From NCBI GenBank assembly GCA_004564215.1, contig CP024846.1, positions 1,116,001 through 1,180,000 on the forward strand: a stretch of DNA of 64,000 nt. The letters are read 5' to 3'. Numbering within the stretch: position 1 is the first letter of the stretch; each line of letters opens with the position of its first letter. The notes under the pieces are model-generated. The model was not told the DNA's origin, did no database searches, and saw only the letters and a program-made list of their open reading frames with translations. This document shows positions 48,607 to 57,796 of the stretch, in pieces. This DNA comes from Beijerinckiaceae bacterium. Its GTDB lineage: Bacteria > Pseudomonadota > Alphaproteobacteria > Rhizobiales > Beijerinckiaceae. The translations under genes were made by a program, and so were the position numbers.

Positions 48607-49383
48607 TTAGCCCTTGTCCGCGCCGAAGCGGTGCAGGCTCGACCCCTGCGCCTTAAGCCATGCTTCGGCGCGTTCCATGTCGGCCGTCATGAGGGAAACC
48701 GCCGTCCAAAACGCGGGCGAATGGTTCATGTGCCTCAGATGCGCAACTTCATGGGCGGCGAGATAATCGAGAACGAAAGGTGGTGCCATGATCAGGCGCC
48801 AGGAAAAGTTCAGCGCGCCCGACGCCGAGCAGGATCCCCATCGGCTTGTCGTATCCCGCAAGGTGATTTTTGCGGGAACCACGCCGAGCTTCTCGGCGTG
48901 GCAGGCCACCGCCGCCCTTAATTCCCGCTTTGCCTCCCCAATCAAGAAATCCCGGACCCGCCGGGGTACATGCGGCCGCTCAGCGCCCACGCAAAGCACC
49001 GGTCTCGCCCCCTCCCATAAGTTAGGCAAGGTTTCTTCGATCCAAATGCCTCTTCGCCCGGATGAACGATGGATGATTTCATGCAAGGTTCCGCGCAACG
49101 GAATGGATTGTCCGGGCGTAAACCCGATCTTTTCCGGTAAACGACGCAGTTTTGCGACGATCCAGGCGCTATGCCGGTTTGCGAAAGCCCCCGCCTCGGC
49201 GAGGCTGCCGCGTGCCGGCATGGTCAAAACGACGTCCTGCGTCGCCGCCCTGACACGCAGGGTAAATCGCCGCGCCGATGCGACCTGTCGCAAATTGACG
49301 CGATAAATCTCTCCGGCATAAGAAATATCGAGATAAGTGATGCCGGAAATGCGAGGCGCGTTTTTTCGCGGGAGGCGCAACAT
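48607..49383 (-). CDS. YgjP/DUF45-type predicted zinc metallopeptidase
   Basis: This 258-residue soluble protein carries the zinc motif HEVAHLRHMNHSPAFW (about 210-225), matching YgjP (DUF45/M48-like), and the typical TLRDTTSRWGSCSASGALNFSWRL before it. Its function is unproven. It is convergent with secB, separated by 16 bp. Confidence 0.9.
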   Translation of the reverse strand: MLRLPRKNAPRISGITYLDISYAGEIYRVNLRQVASARRFTLRVRAATQDVVLTMPARGSLAEAGAFANRHSAWIVAKLRRLPEKIGFTPGQSIPLRGTLHEIIHRSSGRRGIWIEETLPNLWEGARPVLCVGAERPHVPRRVRDFLIGEAKRELRAAVACHAEKLGVVPAKITLRDTTSRWGSCSASGALNFSWRLIMAPPFVLDYLAAHEVAHLRHMNHSPAFWTAVSLMTADMERAEAWLKAQGSSLHRFGADKG

Positions 49384-49457
49384 GACTTCAGATTAGCGGG
49401 AGGCGGCCTGCGCCGCTAGAGGCGTGCGCGGCATGCCGATCGAGGTCCACCCTTTTT

Positions 49458-50747
49458 TCAGGCCTGTTCCACCAGCTTCAAGGTTCTGGCCGGCGCCTTT
49501 AAGGAAACATGGAACTCGCGAATCCGGGGCACAACCTCGTTCCGGAAGCGGGAGCCGTTGAACACGCCGTAATGGCCGACCTTCGTCTGCAGATAATTCG
49601 CCTTCATGGAGGGCGGCAGGCTTCTGCACAGATCCTGGGCGGCAAGGGTTTGTCCGATGCCTGAAATGTCGTCGTTTTCGCCCTCCACGGTCAGCAACCC
49701 GACGCGGCGGATGGCGGAGAGGTCGACCAGCTTCCCACGGTGCCGCATTTCACCTTTCGGCAAGTCATGCCTGACAAACACGGTGTCGATAGTCTGAAGG
49801 TAGAATTCGGCGGTGAGATCCATCACCGACCGGTATTCATCGTAAAATTCGCGGTGCTTGTCGGCCGAATCGCCGTCTCCGGTCACCAGATGATCGAAGA
49901 AATCAAAATGCGCGTTGACATGGCGATCAATGTTCATCGCCAAAAAGCCGGTCAACTGCAGAAACCCCGGATAGACATCTCGCCCGACACCGGGATAGCC
50001 GAAAGGCACGGTACAGATGCAATTCCGCCGGAACCATTGGCTGCCGCGCTCCTGGGCGAGCAGATTGACCTGGGTCGGGCTCCGCCGCGTATCGATCGGG
50101 CCCCCCATCAGCGTCATCGAAGCCGGCAGATGGGGATTGTCCTCCGCCTCCATCAGGGCAACGGCGGCAATGAGGGGCACTGAGGGCTGACAAACGCCGA
50201 GCGTATGGAGACTGATCCCGCCCGGCCCGCTGCTCAGCGTCTCGCAGATGGCCACCAGATAATCGATGTAATCGTCAAGATCGAACCGATCAGCCGAAAG
50301 CGGAAGCATCCGGGCATCGACCCAGTCCGTGATATAGACGTCGTAAAACGGAAGGAAGGCTTCCACCGTCCCGCGCAACAGGGTCGCATAATGGCCCGAC
50401 ATCGGCGCGACGATCAAAAGCTTCGGCTGAGGCGCAATGCTCTTGCTGTCAAACTGCCGCTCAAAATGGCGCAATTGGCAGAACGGCCGCTCCCACACGA
50501 TCCGCTCCACGATCCGAACGGTCTTGCCCGAAATGCTGGTGGCGGTGAAACCGAAATCCGGCTTGCCGTACCGGCGCGTCAATCGCTCGAATATATTGGC
50601 CGAAGCCGCGAGGTTTCGACCCGCGGATGTGTAGGACAGCGGGTTGATCGGGCTTTCGAGCCATGTTCGTGCCAAATCCGAAACCACTCTCGCCGGGGCA
50701 AGAGCCAGATATGCCATTTCGTGCACTTCGTAGGAAAACGGCGGCAT
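49458..50747 (-). CDS. phaZ: Intracellular poly(3-hydroxybutyrate) depolymerase
   Basis: The protein is 429 residues from ATG 50747, with the family-typical start MPPFSYEVHEMAYLALAP. It mobilises stored PHB granules. The nucleophile region THTLGVCQPSVP-like (Cys186 in LGVCQPSVP) has the Cys found in Ralstonia-type intracellular depolymerases instead of Ser. SGHYATLLRGTVEAFLP and the His site KVGHYGVFNGSRFR are also diagnostic. No phaC or phaR gene is present in the window. Confidence 0.95.
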   Translation of the reverse strand: MPPFSYEVHEMAYLALAPARVVSDLARTWLESPINPLSYTSAGRNLAASANIFERLTRRYGKPDFGFTATSISGKTVRIVERIVWERPFCQLRHFERQFDSKSIAPQPKLLIVAPMSGHYATLLRGTVEAFLPFYDVYITDWVDARMLPLSADRFDLDDYIDYLVAICETLSSGPGGISLHTLGVCQPSVPLIAAVALMEAEDNPHLPASMTLMGGPIDTRRSPTQVNLLAQERGSQWFRRNCICTVPFGYPGVGRDVYPGFLQLTGFLAMNIDRHVNAHFDFFDHLVTGDGDSADKHREFYDEYRSVMDLTAEFYLQTIDTVFVRHDLPKGEMRHRGKLVDLSAIRRVGLLTVEGENDDISGIGQTLAAQDLCRSLPPSMKANYLQTKVGHYGVFNGSRFRNEVVPRIREFHVSLKAPARTLKLVEQA

Positions 50748-51140
50748 TTTTTTACTCGGCCTCTCAAACCACGTAAGAGAGCAACGGCGACGGCAAGATG
50801 AGCCACCAGCGGCCACATCGGCCAGTTCTTACCCTGTGTAAAACTACGGAATTAAAGCCTTTTTTGATTTTTTAAGACAGGTTTATGTCAAACTAGAGTT
50901 TTGCAGAAGAGACGCCTAAAATCAACGTCTCTTGTAATAAATAAGTTTCTTTCCCAAGAACGCACGCCACGCAATAAAGTGTTGTTTTGTGTTGGTCGGC
51001 ACACGCAAGCCTCAAGCAAAGCGCTGGCGGAGGACGCAACCGTTCGCTAACAAATTATAACAACCCTCATCGCCATAGTGAGAAAACCGCTTTGCTGGAG
51101 TTTCGGCGGCAGGGAAAAGCCTTTAGTTTATGTGAGAGCA
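50748..51140. other. Divergent intergenic region between phaZ and regB with an inverted repeat
   Basis: The 393-bp gap is AT-richer than its surroundings. An 8-bp inverted repeat AAGAGACG / CGTCTCTT (50907-50914 and 50926-50933, 11-base loop) lies inside. The gap must hold divergent promoters, but I cannot place a -35/-10 pair or a RegA box with confidence. Confidence 0.5.
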
Positions 51141-52508
51141 ATGGCCGATTTGATCAACATTGACCTAGGACGACGTTCGCGGCGGCTGCGCGTCGATACC
51201 CTGGTTAAATTGCGCTGGCTGGCGCTGCTCGGGCAAGCGATTGCGCTTGTCGTCACCTATTTCGGCTTAGGGTTTTCGCTGCCGCTCGGCCCTTGTCTGC
51301 TCGTCATTGCGGCGTCAGCCTGGCTCAACATCTGGTTGCGGCTGCGCTTTGGCAGAATCGACCGGCTGGAGGATGCGCCCGCGGCGGCCATGCTGGCCTA
51401 TGATATTCTCCAGCTGACAGCCCTTCTTTATCTCACCGGCGGGATCGAAAATCCGTTTTCGATCCTTTACCTGGCCCCCATCATGATTTCGGCGGTGTCG
51501 CTTTCGGGCCGCATCACTTTATACCTGACCGTCCTCATGGTCGCGGCGGTTTCGGGTTTGACGCTCAGCCATTACCCGCTGCCTTGGTTTCCTGGCGAAC
51601 ACCTCGAACTGCCGTTGATTTATGATGCAGGCATTTGGGTCGCGATCGTTCTCGGAGCCGCCTTCATTGCGATCTATGCCTCGCGGGTCGCGGTCGAAGC
51701 GCGTAAGCTCGCCGACGCGCTCGCCGCAACCGAACTCGTCATCGCGCGCGAGCAGCATCTGACCCAGTTGGACGGTTTGGCGGCGGCGGCGGCACATGAG
51801 CTTGGCACGCCCCTGGCCACCATCACGCTGATCGTCAAGGAACTCCAAAAGCAGCTGCCCGCTCAAGACCCTCTCGAAGAGGATCTGACCCTGCTCGCGC
51901 AAGAGGTCGACCGATGTCGCGCCATTCTCGGCAAGCTCAACTCGCTGGGGGAGGACTCGGGCGATATTCTTGACGAAATGAGTGTGGGTCTGCTGATTGA
52001 AGAGGTCGCCAGTCCGCACCGCGACTTCGGACTTCGCATCTCGGTCGTCAAGAATGGCCAAGGCCCGGAACCGGTCTGCCACCGCAATCCCGGCATCCTG
52101 TACGGACTTGGCAATCTGATTGAAAATGCAATAGATTTCGCCGCTTCCGAAGTCAGGATCTTGGCTCAATGGACGCCGGATCAGGTTACGATGATCATTG
52201 AAGATGATGGTCCTGGCTTTTCGCCGGACGTGATCGGCCGTGTCGGAGATCCCTATGTGACGACCAAGAAGGATCGGCGGGCCAAATCCGAAGAAGGATC
52301 GGGGCTTGGCCTCGGCCTGTTTATCGCCAAAACCCTTCTTGAACGGTCGGGGGCAACTGTCACCACCGAGAACCTGCAGCCGCCGGAGACGGGCGCGGTG
52401 ATCACGATCACCTGGGACCGTGCGGCCTTCGAGTCCGGCGCAAAAGGATTCCGTGGCGGCGCCGAGGCTGCGGCCAAACTCAATGCCGAGCTGGGGCCGC
52501 GTGCCTGA
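51141..52508 (+). CDS. regB: Redox-sensing histidine kinase RegB/ActS/PrrB
   Basis: About 455 residues from ATG 51141. It has six membrane helices (about 25-180), with the ubiquinone-binding heptapeptide GGIENPF (100-106). The phosphorylated histidine is His219 in AAAHELGTPLATI. The conserved redox cysteine Cys259 lies in EVDRCRAIL. The ATPase domain carries N (NLIENAIDFA), G1 (DDGPGFS) and G2 (GSGLGLGLF) boxes. It pairs with RegA downstream to control respiration, carbon and nitrogen fixation, and hydrogenase genes in related bacteria. Confidence 0.95.
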   Translation: MADLINIDLGRRSRRLRVDTLVKLRWLALLGQAIALVVTYFGLGFSLPLGPCLLVIAASAWLNIWLRLRFGRIDRLEDAPAAAMLAYDILQLTALLYLTGGIENPFSILYLAPIMISAVSLSGRITLYLTVLMVAAVSGLTLSHYPLPWFPGEHLELPLIYDAGIWVAIVLGAAFIAIYASRVAVEARKLADALAATELVIAREQHLTQLDGLAAAAAHELGTPLATITLIVKELQKQLPAQDPLEEDLTLLAQEVDRCRAILGKLNSLGEDSGDILDEMSVGLLIEEVASPHRDFGLRISVVKNGQGPEPVCHRNPGILYGLGNLIENAIDFAASEVRILAQWTPDQVTMIIEDDGPGFSPDVIGRVGDPYVTTKKDRRAKSEEGSGLGLGLFIAKTLLERSGATVTTENLQPPETGAVITITWDRAAFESGAKGFRGGAEAAAKLNAELGPRA

Positions 52509-52611
52509 ATCGGTGCATTGCGTCTTTCATGTTTAGGAAAGCTGGAAAATTCCGCTATTCTCCTGGCTTATCGTGTGTTGTGCTCGGAATCGTTCAACTG
52601 AGGCGATGAAA

Positions 52612-53214
52612 ATGAAAAATGACCCCCCGGAGCCGCTCATCCCCGGCAACCTGGGCGATGGCAAGGGCGGCGAGCAAGGTGGATTCGGGCCCGACCGTTC
52701 GCTCCTGATTGTAGATGACGACAATACTTTCCTGACGCGCCTGAGCCGCAGCATGGAATCCCGGGGCTTCGTCGTAACCGCCGCCCATTCGGTCGCCGAA
52801 GGTCTCGAAGCGATCAATGAACGCGCGCCCGCCTTCGCGGTCATCGACATGCGGCTCGGCGATGGCAATGGCCTCGACGTGATCCGTGAGCTCAAGACGA
52901 AGCGGCCGGATGCGCGCGGCGTCATTTTGACCGGCTACGGGAATATCGTGACCGCCGTGACTGCGGTGAAGCTCGGGGCGTTCGATTATCTCGCCAAACC
53001 TGCGGATGCCGACGAAATTTTCAATGCGCTCATGGCGACGCGCCACGACAAGGCGGAACTCCCCGAAAATCCAATGTCGGCCGATCGGGTGCGGTGGGAA
53101 CATATCCAAAGAATTTATGAGCTTTGCGGCCGCAATGTCTCGGAAACGGCCCGCCGGCTGAACATGCACCGTCGGACCTTGCAGCGCATCCTGGCTAAAA
53201 AGGCGCCGCGTTAG
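52612..53214 (+). CDS. regA: Global redox response regulator RegA/ActR/PrrA
   Basis: The protein is 200 residues from ATG 52612 (TGAGG eight bases upstream; ATG 52606 is nearer the site). The receiver domain holds the phospho-acceptor Asp79 in VIDMRLGDG, and the Lys in LAKPADADE. The C-terminal helix-turn-helix GRNVSETARRLNMHRRTLQR (about 170-190) is nearly invariant in RegA proteins. It is 103 bp after regB on the same strand. Confidence 0.96.
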   Translation: MKNDPPEPLIPGNLGDGKGGEQGGFGPDRSLLIVDDDNTFLTRLSRSMESRGFVVTAAHSVAEGLEAINERAPAFAVIDMRLGDGNGLDVIRELKTKRPDARGVILTGYGNIVTAVTAVKLGAFDYLAKPADADEIFNALMATRHDKAELPENPMSADRVRWEHIQRIYELCGRNVSETARRLNMHRRTLQRILAKKAPR

Positions 53215-53450
53215 GGCGCGAGGACCCCGAATAAGGATGAAATCGGCGGCGGCAAATTCGGCTCCTTGGTGGGAAACGACCCGCCACATCTTGACCATTG
53301 CTTCGCATCGGAAAAGCATTGTATTGCAGCTGGTCAACGGTCATGCGTCGGAGAGGGTCTTTATCTCGATTTTCCCCGCGGTGGACGCTCGGGAATTACA
53401 ACGCAGCGACCTTCATCGACCCCTGGTCACGGTTTCTTTTGAAACCGTCC

Positions 53451-53526
53451 GGGCCGGTAGCTCAATGGTTAGAGCCGGCCGCTCATAACGGTCTGGTTGC
53501 AGGTTCGAGTCCTGCCCGGCCCACCA
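53451..53526 (+). tRNA. tRNA with CAU anticodon, probably tRNA-Ile2
   Basis: A 76-nt cloverleaf can be folded: acceptor stem GGGCCGG with CCGGCCC, D arm GCTC/GAGC, anticodon stem GGCCG/CGGTC (one G-T pair), loop CTCATAA with anticodon CAT, T arm GCAGG/CCTGC, and encoded CCA. CAU anticodons belong to Met or to lysidine-modified Ile2. The short D loop (AATGGTT) and the TGGTTGC variable region resemble Ile2 more than elongator Met. A hairpin (GGTTTC TTTT GAAACC, 53431-53446) lies just upstream. Confidence 0.9.
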
Positions 53527-54000
53527 AGCAATCCCTTCGGTGCCCAAGTGGGAGCGATCTTCGCGCGCGGAAACGCCCTCGATCTTGGGGTCGGGAATGC
53601 TGTCGCAGCGGATGTCATTAAAACTAACTCGTGAAAATTGACTCGCGGCATCGGCCTCCGAACGCGGCGATGGGCGTCATTGGACGGTTCCAACTTGCAC
53701 TTAAAGTGAGGTTACGGCCCAGCTTTCGCCTTAAATCTAAACCTTGACTAGGAAGAAAAGCGCTTTCACGCGTCAATTCGGCTTGCAAGACAAAAAACAA
53801 AATTGCCTAAATTATTGTAAATACGTACGATATTTCATGAATAATTATCTGTTATAATAGTTATAAGATTGATTATTGCTTTCGTATATTATATAATAAT
53901 ACTTTCAATATAGAATTGTCCCCATAATGAACAAGCTCTTGGCGCACAAATGTCCGTTGCAAATGTTCTTAGCTTCACATCGTTCAAGTGAGGACATCCC
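53527..54000. other. AT-rich non-coding region upstream of the haem peroxidase operon
   Basis: No gene is visible. From about 53790 to 53930 the DNA is strongly AT-rich, very unlike the GC-rich surroundings, and contains TATAAT at 53853-53858, a possible -10 element without a clear -35. A small palindrome AAAGCGCTTT lies at 53757-53766. The contrast suggests imported DNA or a silenced, curved promoter region (inference). Confidence 0.55.
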
Positions 54001-55920
54001 ATGTCGCGCCATCATCATCAAGATCATGACACCCACTCCTCGGTTCAATTTCGAAGTATCGATGGATCCGGCAACAATCTCGCGGATCTGACGCTCAATC
54101 AGGCCGGAACCGACTTTACCCGGCTTGGACCAGCGAATTTTGCCGACGGTTTCGCTGCTATGCAGCCTGGGCCCAATCCGCGGGAAATCAGCAATATCGT
54201 GGTGGCGGGAGGCCCCGTGAACGCGACGATGCAGGTCGAGGGGACGGCCCTTTCGAGCATGATGTCCGCCTGGGGTCAGTTCATGGATCATGACCTCGAT
54301 CTGCAAAAAGGCGCAACGACGCAAGATATATCCGTCATTGTGCCGCCCGGGGATTCGCATCCAGCCGGAACGATCATTCCGTTGACGCGGGTCGCGATCG
54401 ATCCGGCAACCGGGGTGCCCGGGCATCCCGCCACTGCCATCAATACCATCACAGGATGGCTGGATGGCTCAATGGTTTATGGTTCAAGCAAAGCCACCGC
54501 CGACAGCATGCGCCTGCCCGACGGTCATATGAAGACCTCGGCCGGAGATAATCTGCCGATCGTCGATACGGTTCAAGGTCCGGCTTTCGTCGCCGGTGAC
54601 GCGCGCGCTCAAGAAAATCCCAACCTGACCGCTTTGCAGACCCTGTTCATCCGCGAGCATAATTATCAGGTCGATCAATTGCACAAAGAACACCCGAATT
54701 GGAGCGGTGAACAGCTCTACCAAAATGCCAAAGCCATCACGACGGCCGAGATCGCGAACATCACTTACAATGAGTTCCTGCCGCATCTGTTGGGCCCGAA
54801 TGCCATTTCCGCCTATCACGGCTATGACCCCTCGGTGAATCCCACCATTTCCGAAGAGTTCGCGGGAGCCGCTTTCCGTTTTGGTCACTCGCTTGTTTCG
54901 GATGTCATCGGTAAAATCGATAATTCCGGTGCTACGACCGAAAGCAACTCTCTCAAGGATGTGTTCTTTCAGCCAACGAACGAATTCGTCGTGAACGGGG
55001 GCGCCGACGGCGTGCTGCGACATCTTGCGGGAGAGGCAGCAAATCCCCTCGATACGCATATAGTGGACGGCATCCGCAACTTCCTTCAAGACGGACCCGG
55101 CGCCATAGATCTGGCGGCAACGAATATTCAGCGCGGGCATGATCTCGGCCTTGGCACTCTGAACCAGACTCGGGAAGCTCTGGGATTGACGCCCTATACG
55201 AGCTTCGATCAAGTCAGCAGCGATAGCGCGACGGTCGCCGCCTTGAAGTCGGCCTATGGCAGCGTGGATAACATCGACCTTTGGGTTGGCGGCCTGGCCG
55301 AAGACCATACGGCCGGCGCCTCGGTCGGTGAGACCTTCGGTAAAATCATCGGCGACCAGTTCACGGCCCTACGGGATGGCGATCGATTCTATTTCGAAAA
55401 CCAAGGTTTCGATTCTCAAACTTTGAAGACCATAGAGAACACCACGCTCAGCGACATCATCTCCAGGGACACCGATACGACCTATATCCAAGCCGATGCA
55501 TTCGTGGCGATCGAACGCCATAGCGGCACGCAGGCCGGAATTGATCCGACCGGGTCTTTGGCAGGCCCCGGCATGGCCCAATTGGTGATCGGTTCTCCAG
55601 GCACCGATACGCTGATGGGAGGTTCCCACAACGATACTTTGATTGCGGCACGCGGTCAGATGACCATGACGGGCGGCGCCGGCGACGACACCTTCGTTTT
55701 CAATATCGGTGATCAAGGCCGGACCTACGCCAAAATTACCGATTTTGATCCGCATCATGACACGCTGGAGTTCCAGACTGCGAGCAAAGGTGATTGCAAC
55801 AAGGTCCACGTGATGTCGGATCATCATGGAGGAACCTTGGTGGTGGCGGGACAGGATCGTGTCGATTTGGTTGGCGTCCATCCAAACCAAGTCCACACCC
55901 ATGATATTCTCTTCGCCTAG
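54001..55920 (+). CDS. Animal-type haem peroxidase with C-terminal RTX-like region, predicted type I secretion substrate
   Basis: This 639-residue protein belongs to the animal haem peroxidase (XPO, PF03098-type) family. The distal His is His97 in WGQFMDHDLDL, the catalytic Arg is Arg202 in GDARAQENPNL, and the proximal His is His296 in AFRFGHSL. No N-terminal signal peptide is present; the start MSRHHHQDHD is polar and His-rich. The C-terminal part (about 530-575) has glycine/aspartate repeats (GSPGTDTLMGG, TGGAGDDTFVF) typical of RTX calcium-binding proteins exported by type I secretion. The transporter genes follow directly. Confidence 0.9.
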   Translation: MSRHHHQDHDTHSSVQFRSIDGSGNNLADLTLNQAGTDFTRLGPANFADGFAAMQPGPNPREISNIVVAGGPVNATMQVEGTALSSMMSAWGQFMDHDLDLQKGATTQDISVIVPPGDSHPAGTIIPLTRVAIDPATGVPGHPATAINTITGWLDGSMVYGSSKATADSMRLPDGHMKTSAGDNLPIVDTVQGPAFVAGDARAQENPNLTALQTLFIREHNYQVDQLHKEHPNWSGEQLYQNAKAITTAEIANITYNEFLPHLLGPNAISAYHGYDPSVNPTISEEFAGAAFRFGHSLVSDVIGKIDNSGATTESNSLKDVFFQPTNEFVVNGGADGVLRHLAGEAANPLDTHIVDGIRNFLQDGPGAIDLAATNIQRGHDLGLGTLNQTREALGLTPYTSFDQVSSDSATVAALKSAYGSVDNIDLWVGGLAEDHTAGASVGETFGKIIGDQFTALRDGDRFYFENQGFDSQTLKTIENTTLSDIISRDTDTTYIQADAFVAIERHSGTQAGIDPTGSLAGPGMAQLVIGSPGTDTLMGGSHNDTLIAARGQMTMTGGAGDDTFVFNIGDQGRTYAKITDFDPHHDTLEFQTASKGDCNKVHVMSDHHGGTLVVAGQDRVDLVGVHPNQVHTHDILFA

Positions 55921-56013
55921 GCCCATCGGCCTCCCCAGCTGCCGCGCCGAGTCGTCGGTGCGGCAAGCTATCTAGTCCGACATCAAAACGGGAGCGGCGA
56001 CCGTGGTAACGGG

Positions 56014-57786
56014 ATGCCGAAGAATTGCGCCATGCCATTATCATCCAAGTACCAAAATCAGGCGCTCCTAGGCGCAGCTATTGGTGCGGTCGCCCCCGTT
56101 CTTGCCACTGCCATCATTTTCAGTTTTTTCATCAATCTCTTATTATTCACCAGCCCTCTCTACATGTTACAAATCTATGATCGTGTCATTACAAGCCGTA
56201 ATGAAACGACCTTGATTGCGCTGACAGTCCTCGCCGCTTTATGCATCATGGTCTATTCAATCCTTGAGATGTTGCGCTCGCGCATTCTCGTGCGCGTCGG
56301 CATGCTGTTCGACGAAAAAATCGCCGGCGCGGTGTTCGACGCCGTGCATCGCGGCAATTTGCGGCAGCCCGGCTCCGGGCATGTCCAATGTCTGCGCGAT
56401 ATCGATACTATCCGCGAGTTTCTGACCGGCGCAGGATTGATTACGCTCTGCGACGCACCGTGGTTCCCGGTCTTCGTCGCTGCTTCGTTCTTGCTCAACC
56501 CGCTTTTTGGCTATCTTGCTTTGGGCGGTAGCGTCATCACCCTCTCGTTGACGCTTCTCAACGAGCTTTTGACCAAGAAGCGGCTGGAGTCCGCGGGCAG
56601 CGCAGGCCTTCTCGCCAATCAGAGCGCGCTGGCGATGTTCCGCAATACTGATGCGATTCAAGCCATGGGCATGCTTGGCGCGCTGAAGCAACTATGGGCG
56701 AAACGTCATCGCACCGCGCTGGGCCTCCAAGCGTCTGCCAGCGATCGGGCGGGCATTATCGTTGCCTCGACAAAATTCTTTCGCATGTTCCTGCAGACAG
56801 CGGTGCTGGGAACCGGCGCCTATCTCGTCATCTATCGGGAAATTTCGCCAGGCGCGATGATCGCCGCTTCGATCCTGATCTCGCGCGCTCTTCAGCCCAT
56901 CGAACTTGTCGTGGGCCATTGGAAAGGTTTTCTCGCGGCCCGGAGTGCCTTCGAACGTGTGAGGGTCTTGTTCACGGTCGCTGGAGAGCAACCCGAGCGG
57001 ATGTCGCTGCCGCGCCCTCTCGGCGCGCTGCAGGTTTCAGATCTGGTCGCCTCTGCGCCGGGCAACAGAAACCCGCCAATTCTGAAAGGCATCTCGTTCA
57101 GTCTGAGCGCCGGCCAAGTCATGGGAGTCGTCGGCCCCAGTGCCGCGGGCAAGTCAAGTCTGGCGCGCGCGATCGTTGGCGTGTGGCCCGTCTTGCGCGG
57201 CTCCGTACGCTTGGATGGTTCGGATCTGTCGCATTGGGACCCCGAAGAACTCGGCCGTTACGTCGGCTATCTGCCGCAGGACGTGGAACTCTTCGTGGGA
57301 ACGGTGGCGCAGAACATCGCCCGATTCCAGGAGGCGGATTCCGAGGCGATCCTTTTTGCGGCTCACCTTGCAGGATGCCAGGAGCTCATCCAGCAGCTTC
57401 CAGACGGCTTCAATACGCAAATCGGCGATGGCGGTCAGGCGCTCTCCGGAGGACAGCGGCAGCGCATTGGGCTTGCGCGAGCCCTTTATGGCAAGCCGAG
57501 CCTCGTCGTGCTCGACGAGCCGAACGCCAACCTCGATGCCGCCGGTGAAGATGCTCTTTTGAGGGCCGTTCAGACGTTGAAATCACTGCAAATCACCGTG
57601 GTGATCATCACGCACAAAATCAGTATTTTGACTGGAGCCGACAAAATCCTGGTCATGAGTGATGGCACAGTCCAGGCTTATGGGACCCGCGATGCGATCT
57701 TACAACGCTTGATGGGGCCTCGAGTCGTGCCGGCCGCCTCGCATCATCCCATTGTAGCTTCCGATGCACCTGCTTTGACGCGCTGA
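56014..57786 (+). CDS. Type I secretion ATP-binding/permease protein (PrtD/HasD-like)
   Basis: This 590-residue inner-membrane ABC exporter has a membrane domain (about 20-320) with LLFTSPLYMLQIYDRVI, the typical PrtD-group sequence. The nucleotide-binding domain (about 340-575) carries Walker A GPSAAGKSS (about 374), signature LSGGQRQR and Walker B LVVLDEPNANLD. It starts 93 bp after the peroxidase. Another in-frame ATG at 56032 (MPLSSKYQ) is possible. There is no N-terminal C39 peptidase domain. Confidence 0.93.
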   Translation: MPKNCAMPLSSKYQNQALLGAAIGAVAPVLATAIIFSFFINLLLFTSPLYMLQIYDRVITSRNETTLIALTVLAALCIMVYSILEMLRSRILVRVGMLFDEKIAGAVFDAVHRGNLRQPGSGHVQCLRDIDTIREFLTGAGLITLCDAPWFPVFVAASFLLNPLFGYLALGGSVITLSLTLLNELLTKKRLESAGSAGLLANQSALAMFRNTDAIQAMGMLGALKQLWAKRHRTALGLQASASDRAGIIVASTKFFRMFLQTAVLGTGAYLVIYREISPGAMIAASILISRALQPIELVVGHWKGFLAARSAFERVRVLFTVAGEQPERMSLPRPLGALQVSDLVASAPGNRNPPILKGISFSLSAGQVMGVVGPSAAGKSSLARAIVGVWPVLRGSVRLDGSDLSHWDPEELGRYVGYLPQDVELFVGTVAQNIARFQEADSEAILFAAHLAGCQELIQQLPDGFNTQIGDGGQALSGGQRQRIGLARALYGKPSLVVLDEPNANLDAAGEDALLRAVQTLKSLQITVVIITHKISILTGADKILVMSDGTVQAYGTRDAILQRLMGPRVVPAASHHPIVASDAPALTR

Positions 57787-57796
57787 GTAATCCCAA

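Noticed and set aside
53237..53488. Open frame running into the tRNA
   Set aside because: It overlaps a well-folded tRNA and has no homologous pattern or ribosome-binding site.
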